Source: Propionicimonas sp. (GTDB taxonomy: Bacteria; Actinomycetota; Actinomycetes; Propionibacteriales; Propionibacteriaceae). From it: a stretch of DNA of 64,000 bases. The stretch lies in assembly GCF_029975155.1 (NCBI RefSeq), contig NZ_JARKPQ010000108.1, positions 1-64,000 on the forward strand, given 5' to 3'. Below the pieces are notes generated by a model. It saw only the letters and a list, made by a program, of their open reading frames with translations, was not told the origin of the DNA and searched no databases. The position numbers were made by a program, and so were the translations under genes. This document shows positions 49,239 through 60,178 of this stretch, one piece after another; positions within the stretch are counted from its first letter, which is position 1, and every line of letters starts with the position of its first letter.

Positions 49239-50498
49239 TCAGACGGTGGCGTTCGCGTTCGTGATCGCGATGGCGACGTTGTGGCCACCGAAACCGAACG
49301 AGTTGTTGATCGCGGCCAGATCGCCGGTCGCCGGGAGCGCGCGGGCGACGTTGGCGGCGATGTCGATGCGGAGGTCCGGCTCCGGGTCCTCGAGGTTGAT
49401 CGTGGGAGGCGCCGTCCGGTCACGCAGGGCGAGCACGGACGCGATCGTCTCCAAGGCCCCGGCGCCACCCAGCAGGTGCCCGGTCATCGACTTGGTCGAG
49501 GTGACCACGACGTGGTCGGTGTCGTCGCCGAGCGCGGTGCGGATCGAGCCGGCCTCGGTGACGTCGCCCTGCGGGGTCGATGTGCCGTGCGCGTTCACGT
49601 GGACGATGTCCGCGGCGCTCAGCCCGGAGTCCTCCAGAGCCTTGATCATGGCTCCGGACTGGCCTTCCCCGGTGGGATCGGGCTGCACGATGTCGTGGCT
49701 GTCGGCCGTGATGCCGGACCCGGCGATCGTGCCGTAGATCTTCGCGCCGCGTGCACGGGCGTGCTCAAGGGTCTCGAGCACCATGATCGCCGAGCCCTCG
49801 CCCATCACGAAGCCGTCCCGGCCACGGTCCCACGGACGGGACGCGCCCTCGGGGTCGTCGTTGCGCCGGCTGAGCGCCTGCATCTGGCCGAAGGCGGCGA
49901 TCGGCAGCGGGTGGATGGTCGCCTCGGTCCCGCCGACGACGGCGATGTCCGAGCGTCCGAGCCGCAGCTGGTCGAGCGCCAGCGAGATCGCCTCGTTCGA
50001 CGACGCGCAGGCCGACACCGGGGTGTGCACACCGGCCTTGGCGTGGACGGCGAGGCCGACGTTCGCCGCGGGGGCGTTCGCCATCAGCATGGGGATCGTG
50101 AACGGGCTGACCCTGCGGTAGCCCTTGTCGCGCTGGGCGTCCCAGTTGTTCAGCAGGGAATGCAGCCCACCGATGCCGCTGGCCACGGACACGCTCAGCC
50201 GGCTCGGGTCGACCTGGTCACCCTCGTTCCAGTCGAAGCCGGCGTCCTGCCAGGCCTCCTGCGCCGCGATCAGCGCCAGCTGGGTGGACCGGTCGAGGCG
50301 TCGGGCCTTCACCCGGTCGATCACCTCGGCGGGGTCGACGGCCACGTAGGCCGCGATCTTCACCGGGAGTTCCTCTGCCCACTCCTCGGTGATGGCGCGG
50401 ACGCCGGACTTGCCGGCCAGCAGGCCGGCCCAGGTGGACGCCAGATCACCGCCGAGCGGGGTGGTGGCGCCGAGGCCGGTGATCACGATCTCAGTCAT
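49239..50498 (-). CDS. fabF: Beta-ketoacyl-ACP synthase II
   Basis: A 419-residue thiolase-fold condensing enzyme. Catalytic Cys164 is in PVSACASSNEA, the two His are in VNAHGTSTPQGD (~305) and FGFGGHN (~400), and Lys in STKSMTGHLLG. It elongates acyl-ACP with malonyl-ACP. ATG 50498 has a GGGAGA site. It is the last gene of the cluster fabD-fabH-acpP-fabF on the minus strand. The 135-nt gap to acpP contains three repeat copies that can form a hairpin. Confidence 0.94.
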   Translation of the reverse strand: MTEIVITGLGATTPLGGDLASTWAGLLAGKSGVRAITEEWAEELPVKIAAYVAVDPAEVIDRVKARRLDRSTQLALIAAQEAWQDAGFDWNEGDQVDPSRLSVSVASGIGGLHSLLNNWDAQRDKGYRRVSPFTIPMLMANAPAANVGLAVHAKAGVHTPVSACASSNEAISLALDQLRLGRSDIAVVGGTEATIHPLPIAAFGQMQALSRRNDDPEGASRPWDRGRDGFVMGEGSAIMVLETLEHARARGAKIYGTIAGSGITADSHDIVQPDPTGEGQSGAMIKALEDSGLSAADIVHVNAHGTSTPQGDVTEAGSIRTALGDDTDHVVVTSTKSMTGHLLGGAGALETIASVLALRDRTAPPTINLEDPEPDLRIDIAANVARALPATGDLAAINNSFGFGGHNVAIAITNANATV

Positions 50499-50518
50499 TT
50501 TTCTCCCGAGGGAATCGC

Positions 50519-50610
50519 TGGTCGAGCTTGTCGAGACCACCGCGGCGATCTCGACAAGCTCGATCAGCGGTTGGGTGGTGCGGTCTCGACAGGCTCGTTC
50601 AGCGGCTGGT
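50519..50610. repeat. Three copies of the TCTCGACAGGCTCGACC repeat between acpP and fabF
   Basis: TCGAGCTTGTCGAGA (50522-50536) and TCTCGACAAGCTCGA (50549-50563) form a perfect 15-bp hairpin with a 12-nt loop, and a third copy GGTCTCGACAGGCTCG starts at 50582. The hairpin sits inside the fab operon and might attenuate or process the transcript. Confidence 0.8.
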
Positions 50611-50633
50611 GAAGAGCGCAGCCGGCGGCTGGC

Positions 50634-50876
50634 TCAGCTGTGGGCCTCGATGTAGGCCACGGCATCGCCGACGGTCTTGAGGTTCTTGGACTCCTCGTCG
50701 GGGATGGTGACGCCGAACTTCTCCTCGCAGCCGACGAGGATCTCGACCATCGCGAGGCTGTCCACGTCGAGGTCGTCGACGAAGGACTTGTCGAGCTGCA
50801 CGTCCTCGACCGGCACGCCGGCGACGTCGTTGACGAGCTCGGCGAGCTGACCGCGGATCTCTTCGGTGGTTGCCAT
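50634..50876 (-). CDS. acpP: Acyl carrier protein
   Basis: An 80-residue acidic ACP. The phosphopantetheine attachment site is Ser40 in DDLDVDSLAMVE. It carries acyl chains for the fab enzymes encoded on both sides. ACTAGTAAGGAG lies directly before its ATG, an ideal ribosome site. Downstream of fabH by 49 nt in the same operon. Confidence 0.95.
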   Translation of the reverse strand: MATTEEIRGQLAELVNDVAGVPVEDVQLDKSFVDDLDVDSLAMVEILVGCEEKFGVTIPDEESKNLKTVGDAVAYIEAHS

Positions 50877-50925
50877 GGGGTTCTCCTTACTAGTTGGGCT
50901 CTGTTCCCGGCCGGTGCCGGGGGAC

Positions 50926-51921
50926 TCAGGGAAGGGTGATGACCTGGCCGGCGTAGACCAGGCCCGCGCCGAAGCCGATGATCAGCGCGGTCTGGCCGCT
51001 CTTGGCCTCACCGCTGGACAGCAGCGCGTCCATCGCCATCGGGATGGTCGCCGCGGAGTTGTTGCCGAGCTGGCGGATCGTCCGCGCGACCACGACGTTC
51101 TCGGGCAGCTTCAGGTAGCGCAGCAGGGTGTCGGTGATCCGGTCGTTGGCCTGGTGGGGGATGAACACGTCCAGCTGGTCGGGGGTGAGGCCGGCGCCGT
51201 CCAGACACTGCTTGGTGGCCTGGGCGATGAAGCTGGTCGCCCACTTGAAGACCGCGCGGCCGTCCATGCCGAGCTTGGGGAACTCGCCGGTCTCGACGGC
51301 CTGGTGCCAGTCGGCGGTCTGCCAGATCACGCCCTCCTGGGCGCCGTCCGAACCCCACACCACCGGGCCGATGCCGTTGGTCTCGCTGGGGCCGACCACC
51401 ACCGCACCGGCGCCGTCGCCGAACAGGAACGCCGTGCCCCGGTCGTTGAGGTCGGTGATCTCGCTGATCGTCTCGCCGGCGATCAGCAGGACGTATTTCG
51501 CCTGGCCGGCGCGGACGATCGACTCCGCCTGCGCCAGGCCGTAGCAGAAGCCCGCGCACGCGGCGGAGATGTCGTAGGCGGCCGCGTCCGGGATGCCCAG
51601 CTCGGTGGCCAGCTTGGGGGCCAGCGCCGGAGTCTGGTGGTAGTGCGAGATCGTGGACAGGATCACCGCGCCGATCTCGGAGCGATCGATCCCGGCGCGC
51701 TCGATGGCGTGGCTCGCCGCCTCCAGCGAGAGGGTCTCGATGCTCTCGCCCTCGGCGATCCAGCGACGCTCGCGGATGCCCGTGCGCTGGGTGATCCACT
51801 CGTCGCTGGAGTCGATGTACTGCAACAGGTACTCGTTGTCGATCACGCGGGACGGTGCGGCGGAGCCCACGCTGTAGATGCGGGCGTACGCCGGTCCGGT
51901 GCTGGCCTTGATCTCGGTCAT
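50926..51921 (-). CDS. fabH: Beta-ketoacyl-ACP synthase III
   Basis: A 331-residue KAS III. Catalytic Cys122 is in DISAACAGFCYG, His in FIPHQANDR (~250) and Asn in LGNNSAAT (~282). It starts chains by condensing an acyl-CoA with malonyl-ACP; in high-GC Gram-positives it often prefers branched primers. ATG 51921 is 8 nt after the fabD stop, so it is co-transcribed. Confidence 0.94.
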   Translation of the reverse strand: MTEIKASTGPAYARIYSVGSAAPSRVIDNEYLLQYIDSSDEWITQRTGIRERRWIAEGESIETLSLEAASHAIERAGIDRSEIGAVILSTISHYHQTPALAPKLATELGIPDAAAYDISAACAGFCYGLAQAESIVRAGQAKYVLLIAGETISEITDLNDRGTAFLFGDGAGAVVVGPSETNGIGPVVWGSDGAQEGVIWQTADWHQAVETGEFPKLGMDGRAVFKWATSFIAQATKQCLDGAGLTPDQLDVFIPHQANDRITDTLLRYLKLPENVVVARTIRQLGNNSAATIPMAMDALLSSGEAKSGQTALIIGFGAGLVYAGQVITLP

Positions 51922-51929
51922 GTTCGCTT

Positions 51930-52898
51930 TCAGTCCTGGGACGAGGTGGTCACTGGCGAGGCCCAGTTGGTGTCGCCGTGTCGCTCGACGAATTCCTTGG
52001 CGGCCGGGAGTTGGTCGGGGGTGTTCAGGCTGAACAGTTCTACGCCCTTGAGGTTGCGCTTGGCGATGCCGGTCAGGGTGCCGGACGGGGGGAGTTCCAG
52101 CAGTCCGGTGACGCCGAGATCGGCCATGGTCTGCAGGCAGAGGTCCCACCGGACGGGGTTCGCCACCTGCTTGACCAGCCGGGCGAGGTACTCCGAGCCG
52201 GACTGCACCACGTGTCCGTCCGCGTTGGACAGCAACCGGGTCCGGGGGTCGTGGGTGGAGATCGCCCGGGCGAGGCGTTCGAGGTGGGCGACGGCGGGCT
52301 CCATGTGAACGGTGTGGAACGCACCGGCGACGCTCAGCTGGATCAGCCGGGCCCGCGCGGGCGGGCTGGCCTGCAGGTCGGCCAGCTGCTCAACGGTGCC
52401 GGCGGCCACGATCTGGCCGGAGCCGTTGTTGTTGGCCGGGGTGAGCCCGGCGGCCTCGATCGCGGTGAGCACCTCGGACTGGTCGCCACCGACGACGGCC
52501 ATCATCGACGTGGGCCGGGCGGCGCTGGCCAGCGCCATCTGCTGGCCGCGCTCGCGGACGAAGACCATGGCCTGCTCGGCCGACAGGACGCCGACGGCCG
52601 CGGCCGCCGTGATCTCGCCGACGCTGTGGCCCGCGGCCACGCCGGTGCGGCGCAGGCCGTCCGCGGGGTGCGGGAAGAGGGCGAGCGAGGTGACGAGCCC
52701 TGCGGCGACCAGCAGCGGCTGGGCGATCGCGGTGTCCCGGATCGTCTCCGCGTCGGCCCTGGTGCCGTAGTGGGCGAGGTCGATGCCGGCGACGGTGCCC
52801 AGCCAGTTCAGCCGGTCGGCGAACGCCTGATCCTCGAGCCAGGGAGAGAGGAAGCCGGGGGTCTGGGCGCCCTGCCCGGGCGCGACGATTGCGAGCAC
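51930..52898 (-). CDS. fabD: Malonyl-CoA:ACP transacylase
   Basis: A 322-residue transacylase. It begins LAIVAPGQGAQTPGF, the FabD QGxQ motif, with nucleophile Ser92 in AGHSVGEI and His in GAFHTVHM (~195). It loads malonyl groups onto ACP. The GTG at 52898 is chosen because the preserved motif begins right after it; no strong ribosome site is visible. It is first of the fab operon, downstream of fasR and the palindromic operator. Confidence 0.92.
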   Translation of the reverse strand: MLAIVAPGQGAQTPGFLSPWLEDQAFADRLNWLGTVAGIDLAHYGTRADAETIRDTAIAQPLLVAAGLVTSLALFPHPADGLRRTGVAAGHSVGEITAAAAVGVLSAEQAMVFVRERGQQMALASAARPTSMMAVVGGDQSEVLTAIEAAGLTPANNNGSGQIVAAGTVEQLADLQASPPARARLIQLSVAGAFHTVHMEPAVAHLERLARAISTHDPRTRLLSNADGHVVQSGSEYLARLVKQVANPVRWDLCLQTMADLGVTGLLELPPSGTLTGIAKRNLKGVELFSLNTPDQLPAAKEFVERHGDTNWASPVTTSSQD

Positions 52899-52963
52899 GT
52901 ATCTACTGTTGCGAACCCCGGGCCACCGGCCGGCGTGTTCCACAACGAATTTGTAACGGGCGA

Positions 52964-52984
52964 CTTTGTAGGAACCCTACAAAG
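52964..52984. promoter_or_regulatory. Probable FasR operator at the fab promoter
   Basis: CTTTGTAGG (52964-52972) and CCTACAAAG (52976-52984) are perfect inverted arms with a 3-nt spacer. A weaker related site, CACAACGAATTTGTAAC, lies at 52941-52957. Both stand in the 154-nt gap between fasR and fabD, 66 nt upstream of fabD, in an AT-rich patch. FasR activates this operon in streptomycetes. Confidence 0.65.
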
Positions 52985-53052
52985 ACCCGCGGGTGGAGAC
53001 GCCCGACAGTGACAGGTCTGTTGTCGAATCTCCCGCCTTGGGCACCCGGAGG

Positions 53053-54231
53053 TCAGCCGAGCAGGCGGCCGAGGGTGAGGGCGAGGCGGAGTGCGTAACC
53101 GCCACGCGGATCCAGGGGCGAGTAGCCGGTCAGCTCGTGGATGCGGCGCAACCGGTAGCGGACGGTGTTGGGGTGCACGTACTGGGCACGGGCGGTGGCC
53201 TCGATGGAGCCGCCGGAGTCGAAGAAGGCCGACAGCGTGTCCACCAGGTCGCGGCCGGCGTCGACCAGGGGCCGATAGAGGTCGTCGGCCAGCGTCCGGC
53301 GGGCGTGGCCGTCGCCGGCGAGGGCGCGCTCGGGCAGCAGATCCTCCGCCGCGACCGGACGGGGCGCGTCCGGCCAGGCCCTGGCCGCGCGCATGCCCGA
53401 CAGGGCAGCCCGCGCGCTGCGGCCGGCCTCGGCGAGGTTCGCGACGACCGGTCCGACCACCACCTGGCCGGCGCCGAAGTGGCCGCAGAAGTCGGCGACC
53501 TGCTCGACCAGTTCCCTGCGCCCGCCGAGCCGACCGCCGATGACGAGCACGAGGCGGTCGCCCTGGGGCGCCGCGAGCAGGTCGAGGGCGTGCCGGGCCG
53601 CAATCTGGCGGATCGCCTCCACCGCGCGTCCGGGGTCGTTGGGGGCCGTGCCGATCACGACGGCGATCGCCGGTGGCGACGCCCAGCCGAGCGTGGAGGC
53701 GCGGGAGACGACCGACTCGTCGGCCTCGCCGCGGATCACCGCGTCCACCACGAGCGCCTCCAGGCGCGCGTCCCAGGCGCCGCGCACCTCGGCGGCCCGG
53801 GCGTACACGCGGGCGGCGGCGAACGCGATCTCGCGTGAGTAGCGCAGGATGCCGATCCGCAGGGGGCCCTGCTCGTCGTCCGGCAGGTCGGCGATCCGGT
53901 GTTCGACGGTGTCGATCGTGGTCCGGACCAGGTCCACGGTCTGGTTGAGCGTGATCCGCCGGGCGAGTGCCCGCGGGGCGGCATCGAAGATGGACGGGGG
54001 CGCGGTATCCGTCCCGCCTGCGGCGAACCAGCGCAGGAACCCGTCGATGCCCGAGCGGGCCACGACGGTGATCCAGGAGCGGTGCTCGGCGTCCAGCTCC
54101 GCGAACCAGCGGTGCTCGTCGGCGATCCGGGCGAGGGCGGCCGTGGTCATCTCCGCCGCAGACGCACCGAGCCGCCGCACAATCTCCTCGCGGGCCTCCG
54201 CCGACGGCCAGCCCGCATCGTCCGCAGCCAT
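53053..54231 (-). CDS. fasR: Fatty-acid synthesis regulator FasR, PucR-type
   Basis: A 392-residue regulator. The C-terminal ~60 residues are the PucR-type HTH: SGGSIEATARAQYVHPNTVR, then YRLRRIHELTGYSPLDPRGG. The N-terminal part (~20-160) is helical and the centre (~165-300) a GGDEF-like fold. Length, architecture and location directly before fabD-fabH-acpP-fabF match FasR, the activator of the operon in Streptomyces. Acyl-CoA as effector is expected from the mycobacterial homologue, but not visible here. Confidence 0.88.
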   Translation of the reverse strand: MAADDAGWPSAEAREEIVRRLGASAAEMTTAALARIADEHRWFAELDAEHRSWITVVARSGIDGFLRWFAAGGTDTAPPSIFDAAPRALARRITLNQTVDLVRTTIDTVEHRIADLPDDEQGPLRIGILRYSREIAFAAARVYARAAEVRGAWDARLEALVVDAVIRGEADESVVSRASTLGWASPPAIAVVIGTAPNDPGRAVEAIRQIAARHALDLLAAPQGDRLVLVIGGRLGGRRELVEQVADFCGHFGAGQVVVGPVVANLAEAGRSARAALSGMRAARAWPDAPRPVAAEDLLPERALAGDGHARRTLADDLYRPLVDAGRDLVDTLSAFFDSGGSIEATARAQYVHPNTVRYRLRRIHELTGYSPLDPRGGYALRLALTLGRLLG

Positions 54232-54297
54232 GGCCGCATCCTAGGGCTCGGCGGAGGTGCCGGAGGGAGAGGAGGGGGCGGGCCATAGGCTGGACGG

Positions 54298-55305
54298 GTG
54301 GATCCGGTCGAGGCGCTGCGGGAGATCGCGTACCTGATGGAGCGGGTGCTCGCCGATCCCCGGCGGGTGCGGGCGTTCCGCGCGGCGGCGGACGCCGTGG
54401 CCGCGCTGCCCAGCGCCGAGTTCGACCGGCACGCCGCGGTCGGCAGCTGGCGGGAACTGCCCGGCGTGGGGGAGAGCACCTCGGCGGTGATCACCCAGGC
54501 GGTGGCCGGACGTGTCCCGGACAGGCTGGCGGCGCTGCGCGCGGAGGCCGGCCCGCTCGCCACCGGCGGGGAGGCCCTGCTCGAGGCGCTGCGCGGCGAC
54601 CTGCACACCCACACCGACTGGTCGGACGGCGGGTCGCCGATCGAACGCAGCAAGGAGGCCGCCACCGCGCTCGGCCACGAGTACCTGGCCATCACCGACC
54701 ACTCGCCGCGGCTCACCGTCGCGAACGGACTCAGCGCCGAGCGCCTGGAGCTCCAGCTGACGAGGATCGCCGAGCTCAACGAGACGGACGGCACCCGGCT
54801 GCTCACCGGCATCGAGGTGGACATCCTGCTCGACGGCGACCTCGACCAGACCCCGCACCTGCTGGCGAAGCTCGACATGGTGGTGGCCAGCGTCCACTCC
54901 GAGCTGCGGATGCCGTCCGAGCCGATGACCGCCCGCATGGTGCGGGCGATCGCGAACCCGTACACCGACGTCCTCGGTCACTGCACGGGACGGCTGATCA
55001 CCGGTGGCCGCGGCACCCGCCCCCAGAGCACGTTCGACGCGGAGGTGGTGTTCGAGGCCTGCCGGCAGTACGGCGTCGCGGTGGAGATCAACTCCCGTCC
55101 CGAGCGGGCCGATCCGCCGGACGATCTCCTCGCCCTCGCGCTGGAGACCGGCTGCCTGTTCGCGATCGATTCCGACGCCCATGCGCCCGGCCAGCTCGAG
55201 TTCCCCGCCCACGGGGCCGCCCGGGCCGTTGCCGCGGGGATTCCCGCGGCGCGGATCGTCAACACCTGGCCGCTGCCGGAATTGCTGGCCTGGAGTCGGG
55301 GCTGA
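54298..55305 (+). CDS. PHP-domain phosphoesterase with N-terminal HhH region (PolX-like)
   Basis: A 335-residue protein. Residues ~5-85 carry helix-hairpin-helix-like sequence (LPGVGESTSAVITQAVAG) as found in PolX. Residues ~98-330 form a PHP domain with metal ligands in DLHTHTDWSDG (~102), ITDHSPR (~140), GIEVDIL (~175), SVHSELR (~205) and IDSDAHAPG (~298). It lacks the polymerase palm, so it probably acts as a phosphoesterase or nuclease. TAGGCT 6 nt before the GTG suggests leaderless translation. Divergent from fasR. Confidence 0.82.
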   Translation: MDPVEALREIAYLMERVLADPRRVRAFRAAADAVAALPSAEFDRHAAVGSWRELPGVGESTSAVITQAVAGRVPDRLAALRAEAGPLATGGEALLEALRGDLHTHTDWSDGGSPIERSKEAATALGHEYLAITDHSPRLTVANGLSAERLELQLTRIAELNETDGTRLLTGIEVDILLDGDLDQTPHLLAKLDMVVASVHSELRMPSEPMTARMVRAIANPYTDVLGHCTGRLITGGRGTRPQSTFDAEVVFEACRQYGVAVEINSRPERADPPDDLLALALETGCLFAIDSDAHAPGQLEFPAHGAARAVAAGIPAARIVNTWPLPELLAWSRG

Positions 55306-55399
55306 TCACTTCGGTCACCCCGGTGGCGACCTGCGGCGGCCGTACGGGTAAGGTCAGACTTGCGCAACGATCTTGTGCGGAAATAGGAAGGGCACAGCT

Positions 55400-58162
<2,763 letters not shown>

Positions 58163-58164
58163 CC

Positions 58165-58243
58165 CGCATCCCCGAACCCCCGGAACCGCTCGAACCCCGG
58201 AACCGCCCGCCCCGGAACCCCCGGAACCGCTCGAACCCCGGGA
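58165..58243. repeat. Degenerate CCCCGGAACCGCTCGAA tandem repeat
   Basis: Units CCCCCGGAACCGCTCGAA and CCCCGGAACCGCCCG alternate about four times after the aceE stop. It runs into a TCGAGCCTGTCGAGAC repeat copy. Confidence 0.7.
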
Positions 58244-58268
58244 AACCGCTCGTCGAGCCTGTCGAGAC
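58244..58268. repeat. Dispersed repeat, TCTCGACAGGCTCGACC family, copy (inverted)
   Basis: AACCGCTCGTCGAGCCTG plus TCGAGAC between aceE and the DUF3052 gene. It is the reverse orientation of the copy at 29796. Confidence 0.8.
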
Positions 58269-58368
58269 GTGCTCAGCCGGCGGATCGGCCTTCGTTGCTG
58301 GCGCGTATGCTTTCTGGCAGGCTGAAAGCCTTACCTGCGAGCAACGCGAGAGAGTGGGGAGAGCACGC

Positions 58369-58794
58369 GTGGGAACCGCGCCCGGGTCGACGCCCACGTC
58401 GTTGATCGTGGCCGCGCTGGGAGTCGTCCCGGGGCTGGCGATCCAGGAGCTCGGCTGGGACGAGGACGTCGACGAGGAGTTGCGGTCCGCGCTGCTCGAC
58501 GCGCTCGGTGAGGACTTCGTCTACGACGCCATCGAAGCGGTGGACGTGGTGCTGCTGTGGTGGCGCGACGAGGACGGCGACCTTGGCGACGGCATCGTCG
58601 ATGCGTTGACCGACCTGACCAGCCGCGGCCACATCTGGCTGCTGACGCCACGCATCGGCAGGGAGGGCTACGTCGACCCGGCCGACCTGGCCGAGGCTGC
58701 CCTCGCCGCCGGCCTCGCGCTGGCCAACACCGCCTCGGTGTCGAGGGACTGGGAGGCGCACAAGCTCGTGCGGCCCAAGGGTGGTCGCCGTTAG
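58369..58794 (+). CDS. DUF3052 family protein
   Basis: A 141-residue acidic protein. Recognisable stretches are GLAIQELGWDEDVDEELRSA, VVLLWWRDEDGDLGD and the end RDWEAHKLVRPKGGRR. The family is found in actinobacteria, almost always next to aceE, and its function is not established. The GTG 58369 has GGGGAGAG upstream. The C-terminal codons overlap the next gene by 14 nt. Confidence 0.87.
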   Translation: MGTAPGSTPTSLIVAALGVVPGLAIQELGWDEDVDEELRSALLDALGEDFVYDAIEAVDVVLLWWRDEDGDLGDGIVDALTDLTSRGHIWLLTPRIGREGYVDPADLAEAALAAGLALANTASVSRDWEAHKLVRPKGGRR

Positions 58795-60061
58795 CGCCGG
58801 GCACCCCCGGCGGAACCGGACATCGCCAGGAGGCGGACCGCACCGGTCGTCCGCGGTCGTCGCCGTCGCGTTGACCGTCGTCCTCGGGCTCACGTCGACG
58901 GCGTGCTCCTTCGTCCAGGCCGATGCGGTCGGTGGGGGCCCGATCGCCGGCGCCGGCAGCGCGGAGGCCGTGCCGTCCGGTGCCCTCGAGGTCGCCCCGG
59001 CGCTGCGCGGCTTCTGGGAGCAGCACAGCGAGGAGCTCGGGGCCCCGGCGGCCGCAGCCGTCACCAGGGCGGGTGTGGTCTCGCAGGAGTTCGCGGGCGG
59101 CACGGGGTACGCCGACCCCGACGGTCACGTCGGCTATGTCACCGGTGGGATCCGTGCGGCGTACCAGGCTCTCGGTGACGCGCCGGAGGTCGGCGTCCCG
59201 CTGGACCTGCAGACGTGCGGAGAGGGTGCCCGGGAGTGCGTCCAGCACCTGTCGGGCGGGCTTCTGGTGTGGTCGAAGCGGGACGGCGCCCGCGTGGTGC
59301 CGGCGGACCGGACAGTCCGTCTGGCGGGAGCCCCGAACTTCCGCGACGTGGCCGGCGAGGGAGCCGGCCTGGCGGTGGCGGACGGAGCCAACCTCCGGCG
59401 AGGCGTGGTCTATCGGGCGGACGCGCTGGCCGAGCTCACCGGCGCCGACATCCTCGCCCTGACCGCGCTGGGGGTCACCGCCGTCTACGACCTGCGCACG
59501 CCGAGGGTGGCCGACCAGTATCCCGACCCGGTCATTCCCGGAGCGGAGAACCGGCTGATGAACCTCTTCGGACGTGCCACCAGTCCGTTCCACCCGGTGA
59601 CGACCCTCGCCGAGGTCGCCCAGCGCGGCAGGGACACGAACCGGCTCTTCGTCACCGACCGGGTGATGCGCCGCCAGCTGCGCGAGCTGCTCGAAGCAGT
59701 GGCGAACAGCGAGGGCGCGGTGCTGATCCACTGCACGGAGGGGAAGGACCGCACCGGCTGGGCGTCCGCCATGCTGCAGTACATCGCTGGCGCGGGCGAC
59801 GACGAGGTGCTGGCCGAATACCTGAAGTCGAACGCCTACCGGAAGAAGACGATCGCCACCCACGCGGCCGAGGTGCGCCGGAACAGGGGTGCAGCGGCCG
59901 CGGCGGTCTACACCAGCGCGCGTCGCGTCGACGCCAGCTACCTCAATGCGGGTCTCGCGGAGGCGCGGGCGCGCTACGGCAGCATCACCGGCTACCTGAC
60001 GCGGGGCGTCGGCCTGAGCGACGAGACCCTGGCGTCCCTGCGCGCCAAGCTACGCAGCTGA
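58781..60061 (+). CDS. Lipoprotein tyrosine-phosphatase with LGFP-like region
   Basis: A 426-residue protein. The signal sequence ends in a lipobox LTSTAC with lipidated Cys ~42. Residues ~70-145 resemble LGFP repeats (GFWEQHSEELGAP, YQALGDAPEVGVPL), usually cell-wall binding. Residues ~175-426 form an atypical tyrosine phosphatase (LAGAPNFRDVAGEG; AVYDLRTP) with the P-loop HCTEGKDRTG (~312-321). The enzyme would act outside the membrane on the envelope. The GTG 58781 lies inside the DUF3052 gene, so translation is coupled. Confidence 0.82.
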   Translation: MVAVSAGHPRRNRTSPGGGPHRSSAVVAVALTVVLGLTSTACSFVQADAVGGGPIAGAGSAEAVPSGALEVAPALRGFWEQHSEELGAPAAAAVTRAGVVSQEFAGGTGYADPDGHVGYVTGGIRAAYQALGDAPEVGVPLDLQTCGEGARECVQHLSGGLLVWSKRDGARVVPADRTVRLAGAPNFRDVAGEGAGLAVADGANLRRGVVYRADALAELTGADILALTALGVTAVYDLRTPRVADQYPDPVIPGAENRLMNLFGRATSPFHPVTTLAEVAQRGRDTNRLFVTDRVMRRQLRELLEAVANSEGAVLIHCTEGKDRTGWASAMLQYIAGAGDDEVLAEYLKSNAYRKKTIATHAAEVRRNRGAAAAAVYTSARRVDASYLNAGLAEARARYGSITGYLTRGVGLSDETLASLRAKLRS

Positions 60062-60093
60062 CCGGGCGTCTCCCCAAACCGCGGGTCTCCTCA

Positions 60094-60146
60094 AACCGCT
60101 GGTCGAGTTCAGCCTGCCCTGAGCCTGTCGAAGGGCCGAGACCCCC
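60094..60146. repeat. Dispersed repeat, AACCGCTGGTCGAG/GAGCCTGTCGAAGGG type
   Basis: AACCGCTGGTCGAGTTC followed by GAGCCTGTCGAAGGGCCGAG. It lies in the 117-nt gap between the convergent phosphatase and kinase genes. Confidence 0.75.
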
Positions 60147-60178
60147 TGCGCCCACCGAAGCCGGAGCCCAGCGGTGCC

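Noticed and set aside
55353..55392. Operator for a pyruvate or carbon regulator before aceE (TTGCGCAA)
   Set aside because: An 8-bp palindrome alone is too weak to assign to RamB, GlxR or another regulator.
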